From NCBI GenBank assembly GCA_039923855.1, contig JBDTBW010000078.1, positions 1 through 64,000 of the forward strand: 64,000 bases of DNA. The letters run 5' to 3'. Every line of letters starts with the position of its first letter. Positions within the stretch are counted from its first letter, which is position 1. The stretch comes from 66-474 sp039923855. Lineage in GTDB: Bacteria; Pseudomonadota; Gammaproteobacteria; Xanthomonadales; Rhodanobacteraceae. Positions 41,490 through 50,669 of the stretch are shown one piece after another. The notes below the pieces were generated by a model. It was given only the letters and a program-made list of their open reading frames with translations, was not told where the DNA came from and made no database searches. Made by a program: the position numbers and the translations under genes.

Positions 41490-43019
41490 TCAACGAAATC
41501 GGCCATCGATTTCCCAATGCGGAATCGCCTGCGACAAGCGCGTGAACGTGCCCTGTTCGGCGATTTCCCGCGCGGCATCGAGAAATCCACGCCACGCCGC
41601 GCGCGCCAGGGCGCCGCCGACGCTGATCCGGCGCACGCCCAGATCGGCAAGCTGCGCGGCGGTCGTGAAATCGCCGCCGATCAGCACATTGACAGACTTG
41701 GGCGCAACCGCTTTCACCACTGCTTCGATATCGCCCAACTCACGCAAGCCCGGCGCGTACAGACAGTCTGCGCCAGCTTCCGCGTAAGCGGTCAAGCGGT
41801 GGATCGTTTCCGGCAAATCCGGGCGCCCCACCAGAAAGCCCTCGCAACGCGCGGTCAGCAATACGTCGTAGCCGGTTTCTTCGATTGCTAGCCGCGCGGC
41901 GTGGATGCGTTCCACTGCCAATGAAAAGTCGAACAAAGGTTGCGTCTCGTTGCCACTCGAATCCTCGATCGACAAACCAGCGACACCGGTCGCCGCCGCG
42001 CGCGAGACATTCGCCGCCACGCTTTTCGGCTCGACCGCGAAACCGCCTTCGAAGTCGGCGTTGACCGGCACGGAAACGCTGCCCGCGATCGCGCGCAGAT
42101 GCGCCAGCACGTCCTCGATCGGCACCAGATTGTCGCGCTTGCCTTGCGACCACGCGAAACCGGAACTGGTGGTCGCCAGCGCCTTGAACCCGAGTTGTTC
42201 CAAAAGTTTCGCGCCTCCGATATCCCAGGGATTCGGAATCACGAAACAACCGCTTTCGTGCAAGCGGCGGAAAGTGGCGTAGCGATCGGTGAGATGCTCA
42301 GAAGCTACGTTTCTAGCAAACGAAATCGTCGAGTCCGGAGAAGTCTCTTTTATTCTTTGCCGCATCATTATCCGTTGCACCAAACTCGTCGGATCGGATG
42401 CAGGCGTCTTCCAGTCTGCGATGCTTGGGTGCGTCGCGACTATGACTGCGATTTCTTCGTGATTGATGAACGCACTGCTTTTCCACCGTCGATTATTTTT
42501 TTCAACGAATTCATCAATCTTTTTGTACGCGCCTAACTTTCCGCATACCCAATCACCAGCTCGCTGACCAAAGCAGAGGATTACCTTAATTCCAAGTCGC
42601 TTGATGACACTCTGATGAAATGGCCAACATGCTTCAGCCAACGAAAGAAACTGATCGTTAAGACCACTCTCGCGCGCGGATCGTAAAAAAACGACATTGC
42701 TTGAAGGAACGCGACGCGGGTCGATATCCAATTTATGAAGCAAATGCAAAACTCTTGGCTGTAATCCGCGGGCACCGGGTTCACTCCCCGCCCAACGCTC
42801 ATCCTTATATGCCGACCAGTCAGCCAGTTCGATTTCCAAGACTTTTTTTGTGTGCCAAGCCACCGTCTCAGCGGCCTGTACTTCGGGGGAACCGCCAGGA
42901 TTCAACCCCAAAATATATAATTTTGATGGTTCCCCGAATGCACTTCTTCCAGAATAAAACACTGACCCGGACTGCGTCAGAAGTGAATCGGGTATCAGGG
43001 GAACGAAGTCTTGGATCAT
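41490..43019 (-). CDS. fusion: uracil-DNA-glycosylase-like domain + PEP mutase/isocitrate lyase-family domain
   Basis: 509 residues from ATG 43019. Residues 1-235 resemble the uracil-DNA glycosylase superfamily: YILGLNPGG at 35-43 (compare the GINPG motif of MUG/TDG and GMNPG of SMUG), a strand VILCFGQRAGDWV, and ATHPSIADW at 195-203 with the HPS motif. Residues 244-509 form a PEP mutase/oxaloacetate decarboxylase-like barrel: TFRRLHESGCFVIPNPWDIG, TTSSGFAWSQG, PVNADFEGGF and LSIEDSSG, with ECF-like reading to the end. The N-terminal half is AT-rich and the C-terminal half is as GC-rich as the neighbours. An ATG near 42369 could also start the enzyme part alone. Real fusion or recent insertion: see findings. 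Confidence 0.75.
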   Translation of the reverse strand: MIQDFVPLIPDSLLTQSGSVFYSGRSAFGEPSKLYILGLNPGGSPEVQAAETVAWHTKKVLEIELADWSAYKDERWAGSEPGARGLQPRVLHLLHKLDIDPRRVPSSNVVFLRSARESGLNDQFLSLAEACWPFHQSVIKRLGIKVILCFGQRAGDWVCGKLGAYKKIDEFVEKNNRRWKSSAFINHEEIAVIVATHPSIADWKTPASDPTSLVQRIMMRQRIKETSPDSTISFARNVASEHLTDRYATFRRLHESGCFVIPNPWDIGGAKLLEQLGFKALATTSSGFAWSQGKRDNLVPIEDVLAHLRAIAGSVSVPVNADFEGGFAVEPKSVAANVSRAAATGVAGLSIEDSSGNETQPLFDFSLAVERIHAARLAIEETGYDVLLTARCEGFLVGRPDLPETIHRLTAYAEAGADCLYAPGLRELGDIEAVVKAVAPKSVNVLIGGDFTTAAQLADLGVRRISVGGALARAAWRGFLDAAREIAEQGTFTRLSQAIPHWEIDGRFR

Positions 43020-43045
43020 GATTGTTCCAAAGATCAAATTGAAGA

Positions 43046-46000
43046 TTATCTGATGCCTGAGGTAGGTGGCGCGGGCGCCGATTGCACAGGCGTGGCGCGC
43101 GGTACCGTTTTCGACAATGGGGTGATCACCGGTTTCTCCCAACTGCCGCCGATGTGATAGCGCGCGCCCGCTGCGCGGTTCAAGCCGCGGCCGAGCAGGC
43201 CTTGCACCGCGAGACCCGCGGCCGCCCCGACCGGACCGCCGATCACCGCCCCCACCACCGGCAGCACGCCGCCGGCGTGCGGCGTCACCTGCACGATCTG
43301 ATCGTAGTCGCGCGCGCGCAGGCCGGTGCGCCCGCGAACCTGGATCTCCGCGGCCGGGCCCTTGATGTCGAGATCGTCGGTGCGCGCGTTGCCATCGGCG
43401 AGCGCGAAGACGCCGGTTATCGAATTGAATCCAAAACCGGATTTGAAAACGTCGCCGAAATCCAGCGTCAGCCGACGCGGCAGTTCGCGGACCGATATCA
43501 ACCCGAACAGGCGTCCGACGCCCGGCTGCACTTCAGGAATCCGTCCCTTGCCGACGTTGACCTTCATGCCGCCGTCGAGGTTTGCCAGCGCGAACGCGGT
43601 GGGCGCGCCCGGCCAGGACGCCTCGATGTGGGCGCGTGCATTGTCGCCGCCGGAAATCAATCCGGCAAACCCGAATGCGCCGAGCATCCTGCCCAGATTG
43701 TCGGAAACCAGGTCGATCACGAATTGCGAACGGCTGGATTGCGCGTTGCCGATCCAGTCGCCGTGCGAACGGATCTGCACGTCCTTCGATTGCATGTCCA
43801 TCCGCGTGACGTGCATGCCAGTCGCGCTCGGCGCGCTCTCGAAATGCGTTTCGCCGAGTCTGGCGTCGCCCAAATGCAAATCGGCGATGGATAAATGCAA
43901 CGGTGGCAGCGATCCCGGCGCGACGCCGGCCAGCGCGTCCGGCGCCGGCGTCACCTCGGCATTCGGCGTCTTGTCTTCTGGCCAGTACAGGCGTTGCAAT
44001 TGCGCGGTGATGCCGCGTCGCGCGAGATTGCTGTCTGGCAGCGACAGCGTGCCGGCCAACAGCGCGCCGTCCAGTGTCAACGTGTGCACATCGGTGCCAG
44101 CCGTATAACGCAGCGACTGCGCACCGAGATGCTTGCCGAACACAAGCACATCGTCCGCGCTGATCTGCGCGCTGCGCAGCGGCGGCAATCCGTTGCCCGC
44201 ATCCCGGCTCTGCGCGCCGGAAGAAGCCTGGTTCGAATCGCCGGTCGCGAAGTGTGCCCAGCCACCAAGATCGAATTGCCTGGCGTGGCCACTGAGCGTC
44301 ATGCCGCTCGAGGGCAATGTCGCCGGTGGCGTGTCGCCGAACGCAACCGCCAGCACGGCCGATTTACGCGACGCGTCATCGGGCAGTCGGCCGCGCGTGC
44401 GCAACAGGTCGCCGAGCGCGAGATCGAGGCTGCCGCCGGTGAAAGGAAGGCCGAGCTGCAAGCTCATCGGCAATATCGTCGATGCCGGTTTGTCCAGAGG
44501 CGCGGGTAGATCCAGGGCGATACCGCGCAAGTTCGATTGTACGGAGAGCGTTTTGGCCGCGTTGTCGGCGTTGCCGCCCTGGGCGATATTCAAGCCGATC
44601 CGGAAATTCGCGGTGCCTTGCGTGATTTTGCCAAGTGCCGCGAGGCCGGGATAATCCTGCAACAACGTCGTCGCGCTGAAACGTCCGGTCAGCGCGGCTT
44701 CCAGTTGATGCCCGGGATCCGCCGCATCGTCGCCGAAGGCGATCGACAATGCCGCTGGCGCGCCGTGCCATGCGGTTTTCAGCGCGTCGGCGCCGAACCC
44801 CTTGGCATCGAAATGCAACGGACCATCGACGCCCTGCAATTGCAGATTCCAGGCGCGCGCCGCGACATCCGCGCTGGCCAGTTGCAGATTGCCATCGACT
44901 GTGAATTGATTGGCCTGATCCAGAGGCAGCACCAACGTCATCGCGAGCTTGCCGGTTCCGCCGATGGTGAGCGGTGAGAGCGTTGACGCCGCATCGCGTC
45001 CGATCGGGCTCTTGCGCACGAGATCCAGCAACGCCGCGCCACGGCCATTGGCCTGCACCGCCAACGTCAACAATGCCGTATTGCCGAGATCGGGAATATG
45101 CGCAACCGCGTTCGTGACATCGATGCCCAGCACGTCCGCGCGCGTTGCTTCGCCGATGATCGCGGTGTCGAGGAATTGCACGTTGGCGTCCAGTTCCTGC
45201 GCGCGCGGCCAGCCGTCGGCATAATCGAACACGACATCGCTGACATGCGCCAGCGCGTCGAAACGCCCTTCATGGTTCTTGAAGGGCCAATCGTCCAGAT
45301 CGCCACGGAGCAGCACACGGCCGGAATCGACCTTGCCGGAAACCAGCGCGCGATCGAGCCATTGCACGGTCGCCGGCGGCAGCGAGTGCGGCCAGAACAG
45401 TTTCGCCGCCGGCACCGCCGCGTGGGTCAGGTTCGCATACACATCGAGAAACGGTTTGTTCCCAGCGCCCTGCAAGATCAACTGACCGCGCGCCTGTCCG
45501 CCGAAATCCTTGGCGTCGAAATTCAGCGCGTCGGTCGCGACGTGCCATTGCGCACCATCGCGCCATGCCATGAACGTGCCGCCCAATTTCGACAACACGA
45601 ACGGCTGGCGAAACACGCCCGGAAACCGCAGCGTCGCCGCCTGACTTGGCAACTCAATCGACAAGGCTTCTTCGTCGCTGCGCAGCGTGGCATCCAGCGA
45701 GTCCACGCCGGGAACCCCGGACGCTGGTGTCGCGCCCAGCGCGCGCAAATGCGCGACCGCCGCGTAACGGCCATCCGCGTTCCAACGCAGCGCGGCGGAA
45801 TCGACCGTGCCGTGCGGCTGCGCGGCGACGATCCAGTCGACAGCCCCTGCCGGAATTTGTGGCATCAATCCCGCCAGCGGCAACAATGGCGCAAGATCGA
45901 GACCGCGCGCGGCCAGCGCAACCCGGCGCGAATTGCCCGTGCCGCGCAGCAGCAGCAGCGCGCCGCCGGCGTCGTCGATGTCATCGCGTGGCTTGCCGTC

Positions 46001-46918
46001 CGCGCGATAGCGCACGCTCCAGCCGTCGACAAGTTTTCGCAATGCGATCACGCCGGAAATTTTCAGAAGCTGCGCATGCTGTCCACCCGGGGCGGACGCG
46101 GCGAGCTTGCCGACATCGAAACGCGCGGCGAATGCGGCGGGATGATCACCGCGCCAGCTCCCCCACAATTCCAGATCGCCATGCCCGCTTTGCACGGCAT
46201 AGCCCTGCAGGTCGAGCGCGCGCGTCATCGCCGCGAGATCCAGATCCCGCCCGGCAATGTAGATATCCGCGTTCTGGTTTTCATTATCGAAGCGGCCGAT
46301 CACCGTCAGCGGCTGCGGTGCGCCGTCGCGCACCACGTTGCCGCCGAATCGCAGCGTGCCGCCGACATTGACCACGCGCAGATGCGGCGAAAACAACACG
46401 TACCGGCTTTGCGTGGTTGCGTCGTCGATGCTCACCTTGAGCACATGCAGATCAAGATCAACCGGCAGCGATTGCAGCGGCGTTTCCTGCGTTTCGTTGG
46501 GATTGCCGAGCCCCAGCACGCGCCACCCGGATGCGTTATGCACCACGCGCAACTCCAACCCGCTAACGCGCAACGTAATCCAGCGATGCGCGGGAGTGAG
46601 CCACGCGCTGAAATCGAACTTGATCGCGGCCTTCGGAAGGCTGATCGATTCGCCGCCGGCGACGGCCGGCCCCAGCGTCAGGCCGCGCACCGAGAGCAAC
46701 GGTCCCGATGGCTGCCATTGTCCGCGCACGCTGTCGAAATGCACCGACCGATGCAGGCGCTCCGACAGCAGCGCGGCGAGCCGATCCGGATAATGCGCTG
46801 CCAGCGGCAACAGCAATTGCATCAGCCCGACCGCCACCGCCGCCGCGATCAACACGGCCGCGATCAGCGCGCCCACGAAAAAACGCGCGCGGCGCAGGCG
46901 GTGGCGCCAGGGGTTCAT
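43046..46918 (-). CDS. yhdP: AsmA-like protein YhdP
   Basis: The product has 1290 residues. One N-terminal transmembrane helix (ARFFVGALIAAVLIAAAVAV) anchors a very long periplasmic beta-rich domain. The end contains LRARDYDQIVQVTPHAGGVL and GGPVGAAAGLAVQGLLGRG, typical of the TIGR02099/YhdP family. YhdP, with TamB and YdbH, forms bridge-like structures that carry phospholipids to the outer membrane. It is followed after 26 bases by the fusion gene, where related genomes have a nitrilase gene and then tldD. Confidence 0.93.
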   Translation of the reverse strand: MNPWRHRLRRARFFVGALIAAVLIAAAVAVGLMQLLLPLAAHYPDRLAALLSERLHRSVHFDSVRGQWQPSGPLLSVRGLTLGPAVAGGESISLPKAAIKFDFSAWLTPAHRWITLRVSGLELRVVHNASGWRVLGLGNPNETQETPLQSLPVDLDLHVLKVSIDDATTQSRYVLFSPHLRVVNVGGTLRFGGNVVRDGAPQPLTVIGRFDNENQNADIYIAGRDLDLAAMTRALDLQGYAVQSGHGDLELWGSWRGDHPAAFAARFDVGKLAASAPGGQHAQLLKISGVIALRKLVDGWSVRYRADGKPRDDIDDAGGALLLLRGTGNSRRVALAARGLDLAPLLPLAGLMPQIPAGAVDWIVAAQPHGTVDSAALRWNADGRYAAVAHLRALGATPASGVPGVDSLDATLRSDEEALSIELPSQAATLRFPGVFRQPFVLSKLGGTFMAWRDGAQWHVATDALNFDAKDFGGQARGQLILQGAGNKPFLDVYANLTHAAVPAAKLFWPHSLPPATVQWLDRALVSGKVDSGRVLLRGDLDDWPFKNHEGRFDALAHVSDVVFDYADGWPRAQELDANVQFLDTAIIGEATRADVLGIDVTNAVAHIPDLGNTALLTLAVQANGRGAALLDLVRKSPIGRDAASTLSPLTIGGTGKLAMTLVLPLDQANQFTVDGNLQLASADVAARAWNLQLQGVDGPLHFDAKGFGADALKTAWHGAPAALSIAFGDDAADPGHQLEAALTGRFSATTLLQDYPGLAALGKITQGTANFRIGLNIAQGGNADNAAKTLSVQSNLRGIALDLPAPLDKPASTILPMSLQLGLPFTGGSLDLALGDLLRTRGRLPDDASRKSAVLAVAFGDTPPATLPSSGMTLSGHARQFDLGGWAHFATGDSNQASSGAQSRDAGNGLPPLRSAQISADDVLVFGKHLGAQSLRYTAGTDVHTLTLDGALLAGTLSLPDSNLARRGITAQLQRLYWPEDKTPNAEVTPAPDALAGVAPGSLPPLHLSIADLHLGDARLGETHFESAPSATGMHVTRMDMQSKDVQIRSHGDWIGNAQSSRSQFVIDLVSDNLGRMLGAFGFAGLISGGDNARAHIEASWPGAPTAFALANLDGGMKVNVGKGRIPEVQPGVGRLFGLISVRELPRRLTLDFGDVFKSGFGFNSITGVFALADGNARTDDLDIKGPAAEIQVRGRTGLRARDYDQIVQVTPHAGGVLPVVGAVIGGPVGAAAGLAVQGLLGRGLNRAAGARYHIGGSWEKPVITPLSKTVPRATPVQSAPAPPTSGIR

Positions 46919-46960
46919 GCGTTGCCCTCACTCGTGACCGGATAAATCATCAGACATCGA

Positions 46961-47450
46961 TCACGCAGGCCAAGGATGGCCGTGTTGAGCGAGCTTCCGC
47001 GCTGTACGCGATGCCGAGCATCGAAGCCGCAAGCGGGAGCAAGGCGCGCATGTTCGAGCACAAGGGCGAGCCGGAATAACGCGCGATGCCTTGAATGGCA
47101 TCGCGTGCCGGCGAGCGGGCAGTCCAAGGATGGACTGCACCGGGCTTGGACGACGAGGCTGGATGCGCAGTCGTCCAAGTGCGAGTTCGCGCCGGCCCGC
47201 TTGGCGCGAGAAGCGCAAGGGTGAGCCGGGGCTTTCGCGAGTTGCCTGCGGCATCTCGCGCCGGCGAACGCACGCACAGGGAAATGCGGGCCGGGAAGCG
47301 CTTCAGGACGACTGCTTGTCGTGCGTTTCGTTGACAACACGATGTTGCCGAGACCATCGCGTCCAGCGCAATGGTTTTGGCTACTTTTGCCGAAACAAAA
47401 GTAGCCCGCTCGCGGCAGCGAGCGGAATCAAAGCAATCTTGCGGCGCGCT
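46961..47450. repeat. long dispersed repeat, copy 2, with extra stem-loops (fills the gene-free gap)
   Basis: The 632-base gap between yhdP and rng has no credible gene. It repeats the 37695 element in blocks and has the same hairpin with a compensated pair at 47380-47405 (GCTACTTTTG-CCGAAA-CAAAAGTAGC). It also has an insert with three consecutive perfect stem-loops at 47082-47105, 47119-47138 and 47145-47179. A CGCTCGC/GCGAGCG hairpin follows the main one. Confidence 0.8.
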
Positions 47451-47454
47451 TCGC

Positions 47455-47513
47455 ACGCGACCCCTCATCCGGCGCTTCGCGCCCCCTTCTCCCTCAAGGG
47501 GGGAAGGGAAAAA
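47455..47513. repeat. GC-rich palindromic repeat (CCCCTCATCC type)
   Basis: CCCCTCATCCGGCGCTTCGC followed by CCCCTTCTCCCTCAAGGGGGGAAGGG. The motif belongs to the same family as 13049, 56172 and 57640. It lies downstream of rng (which ends at 47551 on the - strand). Confidence 0.75.
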
Positions 47514-47550
47514 ATGGATCCCGACATTCGCCCGAAAAAAGAAACGAGAG

Positions 47551-49047
47551 TTAGAGCAATACCACATCGAACTGCTCCTGCGCGTATTGCTCCTCGGGTT
47601 GAAAGCGGATGGTCTTGCCGATGAAACCTTCCAGCTCCGCGACCGCGGCGGAATCCTCTTCCAGAATGCGCGTCACCACACGCGGACAAGCCAGCACCAG
47701 CAGTTTCTCCGCCTCGAACTGGCGCACTGCCCGGGTGATCTCGCGGAAAATTTCGTAACTCACCGTCTCCACGGTTTTGATCTTGCCGCGCCCGGCGCAG
47801 GCCGGACACGGTTCGCACAACTGGCGTTCCAGACTTTCGGTGGTGCGCTTGCGGGTCATCTCGACCAGGCCGAGCGGCGACATCTCGTACACCGTCGTGC
47901 GGGCGTGGTCACGGGACAGGGATTTTTCCAACATCCGCAAAACCTGGCGGCGGTGCTCGGAATCGAGCATGTCGATGAAGTCGATGATGATGATGCCGCC
48001 CAGATTGCGCAGCCGCAGTTGCCGCGCCGCGGCTTGCGCTGCTTCCAGATTGGTGCGGAACACGGTTTCCTCGAGATTGCGTGTGCCCAGATAGGCGCCG
48101 GTGTTGACGTCGATGGTGGTCATCGCTTCGGTCTGGTCGATCACCAGATGGCCACCGGATTTCAGCGGCACTTCCTTGCGCAACGCTTTCTGTATTTCGT
48201 CCTCGACGCCATACAGGTCGAAGATCGGTCGCTCGCCGGGATAGTGTTCGATGCGTTCAGCCAGATGCGGCATGAAACGCCGCGCGAAATCCAGCGTGTG
48301 CTGATATGTTTCGCGCGAATCCACACGCACCTTTTCGATGTCGTCGTGCATCAGATCGCGCAACACGCGCAGCGGCAACGGCGGCTCCTCGTAAACGCGC
48401 TCGCCGGGTTCCGCGCGTGCAATGTTCTCCTGCACTGCCTGCCAGACCTTGCCGACGTAGGCGATATCCTCGGCCAGCGCGGCTTCATCGCCACCCTCGG
48501 CATTGGTGCGCGCGATATAGCCGTGCTCGTCGCCGGCCGACAATCGCGCCAGCATGTCTTTCAGCCGAGTGCGTTCGATTTCGTCCTCGATTCGCACCGA
48601 TACACCGTGCATGCGCGTGTTCGGCAGCAGCACCAGATAGCGCGAGGGAATCGACAAATGCGCGGACAACCGCGCGCCCTTGCCGCCGATCGGGTCCTTG
48701 ATGACCTGCACGATCACGCGCTGGCCTTCCTGCACCAGTTCGTTGATCGGCGGCGGCGGCGCGTGGCCATTGCCATTGCCGTTGGCCGCGTCGGCTTCGT
48801 CGGCCACCAGCGCCGGCGGCGCGCGCACGATATCCGACGCATGCAGAAACGCCGCGCGATTCAAACCGATCTCGACGAACGCGGCCTGCATCCCCGGCAT
48901 CACCCGCTGCACACGCCCGCAATAAATGTTGCCGACATAGCCGCGCCGGCCGGCGCGCTCGACGTGCGCCTCCTGCAACATGCCGTTCTCGACCACGCCC
49001 ACGCGGGTCTCGCGCGGGGTGATGTTGATCAGGATTTCCTCGCTCAT
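47551..49047 (-). CDS. rng: ribonuclease G
   Basis: The product has 498 residues. An S1 domain occupies about residues 35-125 (RRGYVGNIYCGRVQRVMPGM, AAFVEIG), with a Gly/Asn-rich insert GNGNGHAPPPP not seen in E. coli. The catalytic Asp residues lie in TTIDVNTGAY and IIDFIDMLDSEHR, and the zinc link is CEPCPACAGRGKIKT. It matures 16S rRNA 5' ends and cuts several mRNAs; no RNase E-like scaffold tail is present. maf lies immediately upstream in the same direction. Confidence 0.95.
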   Translation of the reverse strand: MSEEILINITPRETRVGVVENGMLQEAHVERAGRRGYVGNIYCGRVQRVMPGMQAAFVEIGLNRAAFLHASDIVRAPPALVADEADAANGNGNGHAPPPPINELVQEGQRVIVQVIKDPIGGKGARLSAHLSIPSRYLVLLPNTRMHGVSVRIEDEIERTRLKDMLARLSAGDEHGYIARTNAEGGDEAALAEDIAYVGKVWQAVQENIARAEPGERVYEEPPLPLRVLRDLMHDDIEKVRVDSRETYQHTLDFARRFMPHLAERIEHYPGERPIFDLYGVEDEIQKALRKEVPLKSGGHLVIDQTEAMTTIDVNTGAYLGTRNLEETVFRTNLEAAQAAARQLRLRNLGGIIIIDFIDMLDSEHRRQVLRMLEKSLSRDHARTTVYEMSPLGLVEMTRKRTTESLERQLCEPCPACAGRGKIKTVETVSYEIFREITRAVRQFEAEKLLVLACPRVVTRILEEDSAAVAELEGFIGKTIRFQPEEQYAQEQFDVVLL

Positions 49048-49138
49048 TGCGGGCGGCTCATGGCAGCGTTCCCTGTCGCGTGAGGAAGCGTTATAGCCCG
49101 CCGGCCGCCGGCCTGTCGATGCTCATCGCTGGAATCAT

Positions 49139-49723
49139 TCAGGCGTGCGCTCGAATGGCGACGCCGAAGGCCCGCAGCAATCGCGTGGTTTCGTGCAGCG
49201 GAAGGCCCATCACGCCGGAGTAGCTGCCGGACAGATACGCGATAAATGCCGCGGCATGACCCTGGATCGCGTAGCCGCCGGCTTTGCCGTGCGGCTCACC
49301 AGTGGCGACATAGGCATCGATTGCGGTGTCGGACAACGGTGCAAATGTAACTTCAGAAATATTGGTCACGTGTTGCTCGCGCCGCGCATCCATGCACCAC
49401 ACCGCCGTGATCACGCGATGCGTACGCCCGGACAGCGCGCGCAGCATGGCCGCGGCGTCCGCATCATCGCGGGGTTTGCCGAACACGCGATCGTCCAGCA
49501 CCACTTCGGTGTCGGCGCCCAGCACGATGGCTCGCGGATCGCGTTCGATCGCACATGCCAATCCCGCCACGGCCTTGTCGCGCGCGACGCGTTCGACATA
49601 AGCCTGCGCCGGCTCATCGACCGCGCGTATTTCAGCGACATCGATTTGCAGCACCTCGAACGCCACGCCCAGTTGCGCGAGCAATTCGCGACGGCGCGGC
49701 GATTGGGAGGCGAGGTAGAGCAT
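49139..49723 (-). CDS. maf: Maf-like nucleoside triphosphate pyrophosphatase
   Basis: The product has 194 residues from ATG 49723. LYLASQSPRRRELLAQLGV is the substrate-binding start, GADTEVVLDDRVFGKP the central motif and YAIQGHAAAFIAYLSGSYSGVMGLPL the end. It hydrolyses noncanonical or pyrimidine NTPs (dTTP/UTP class, to judge by the family). Its ATG overlaps the rlmH stop (TAATG), so it is translationally coupled. The longer reading frame upstream overlaps rlmH and has no family similarity. Confidence 0.93.
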   Translation of the reverse strand: MLYLASQSPRRRELLAQLGVAFEVLQIDVAEIRAVDEPAQAYVERVARDKAVAGLACAIERDPRAIVLGADTEVVLDDRVFGKPRDDADAAAMLRALSGRTHRVITAVWCMDARREQHVTNISEVTFAPLSDTAIDAYVATGEPHGKAGGYAIQGHAAAFIAYLSGSYSGVMGLPLHETTRLLRAFGVAIRAHA

Positions 49724-50193
49724 TACGCGCGATGATACGGATGCCTGCTGACGATGGTGGTGGCGCGATACAACTGCTCGGCAACGATCAAACGTACCAG
49801 CATGTGCGGCAAGGTCAGGGGCCCAAGCGACCAGCGTTGATCGGCGCGCGCCAGCACGTTGGCGGCGTGGCCATCGGGGCCGCCGATCAGGAAAGCCAGA
49901 TCGCGGCCAGCCATGCGCCATTGTTCGAGTTGACGCGCAAGTTCTTCGCTGTGCCACACGCTGCCGCCACCGTCGAGTACGACGACGCGCGCATCGCGCG
50001 CAATGGCCGCCAGCATTGCTTCGCCTTCCGTGGCGATCGCACGCGCATTGTCACGGCCCTTGCCGCGCAGGCCGGGTTTGATCTCGATCAGTTCCAGCGG
50101 CAGCTCGCGCAGGAGGCGTTTTTGATATTCGGCGAAGCCTTCCGCGACCCACGCCGGCATGCGCTCGCCGACTGAGAGAATTCGCGCGCGCAT
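49723..50193 (-). CDS. rlmH: 23S rRNA (pseudouridine(1915)-N(3))-methyltransferase
   Basis: The product has 156 residues, the same length as E. coli RlmH. The SPOUT-fold motifs VVVLDGGGSVWHSEELA, LAFLIGGPDG and LTLPHMLVRLIVAEQLYRA are intact, and the end SRHPYHRA matches. It methylates pseudouridine 1915 in helix 69 of the 50S subunit after 70S assembly. It follows rsfS by 15 bases, the typical rsfS-rlmH order. Confidence 0.96.
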   Translation of the reverse strand: MRARILSVGERMPAWVAEGFAEYQKRLLRELPLELIEIKPGLRGKGRDNARAIATEGEAMLAAIARDARVVVLDGGGSVWHSEELARQLEQWRMAGRDLAFLIGGPDGHAANVLARADQRWSLGPLTLPHMLVRLIVAEQLYRATTIVSRHPYHRA

Positions 50194-50208
50194 CGAAGAA
50201 GACCCGGA

Positions 50209-50607
50209 TTATTCGGCGTTGGCGGCTTCCGTCTGGTCACCAACCGTCCATAACCGTTCGAGCCCATAAAACTCGCGGATACGCGGCAGCATCACATGCA
50301 CGATGATGTCACCCAGATCGACCAGCACCCACTCGGCTTCGCTCTGGCCTTCCACGCCCAGCGGCAACATGCCGGCGCGCTTGACGAACTTGACCACTTC
50401 GTCGGCGAGCGATTTGACGTGGCGGGTCGAGGTGCCGGAGGCGATGATCAGCAGGTCGGCGATCGAGGTCTTGCCGCGCACGTCGATTTCGCGGACGTCG
50501 CGGGCTTTCAATTCTTCCAGTGCGGCAAGTACGCGCTGGCGCAGGACCTGTTCGGATGGGGCGTTGGAAACGGTGGCGGAACGGCGTGACTTCGGTTGGT
50601 TGCTCAA
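50209..50607 (-). CDS. rsfS: ribosome silencing factor
   Basis: The product has 132 residues from TTG 50607; the frame also reaches a TTG at 50673 that overlaps the nadD stop (TTGA), giving 154 residues. The core is LEELKARDVREIDVRGKTSI, DLLIIASGTSTRHVKSLADEV, GQSEAEWVLVDLGDIIVHVM, matching RsfS/Iojap. It binds uL14 and blocks subunit joining in starvation. No ATG is available before the conserved core, so the start is uncertain. Confidence 0.92.
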   Translation of the reverse strand: MSNQPKSRRSATVSNAPSEQVLRQRVLAALEELKARDVREIDVRGKTSIADLLIIASGTSTRHVKSLADEVVKFVKRAGMLPLGVEGQSEAEWVLVDLGDIIVHVMLPRIREFYGLERLWTVGDQTEAANAE

Positions 50608-50669
50608 GTGGGTGCGGCCTCGGATGTAGGGTGGTGTGCGGGTCCAGTATGCGCCTGCGCGAGCAGAGT

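Noticed and set aside
43020..43142. Longer N-terminus for the fusion protein
   Set aside because: The extra 41 codons overlap the 3' end of yhdP and lack similarity; the ATG at 43019 fits the domain start.
45098..46945. 615-codon open frame opposite yhdP
   Set aside because: Antisense shadow of YhdP with His/Arg/Gln-rich composition and no domain.
46919..47550. Small open frames in the yhdP-rng gap
   Set aside because: They are open in several frames and strands at once and recur with the repeat at 37695, so they reflect the repeat and not genes.
47371..49083. 570-codon open frame opposite rng
   Set aside because: Antisense to RNase G, whose motifs are clear; it also begins in a repeat.
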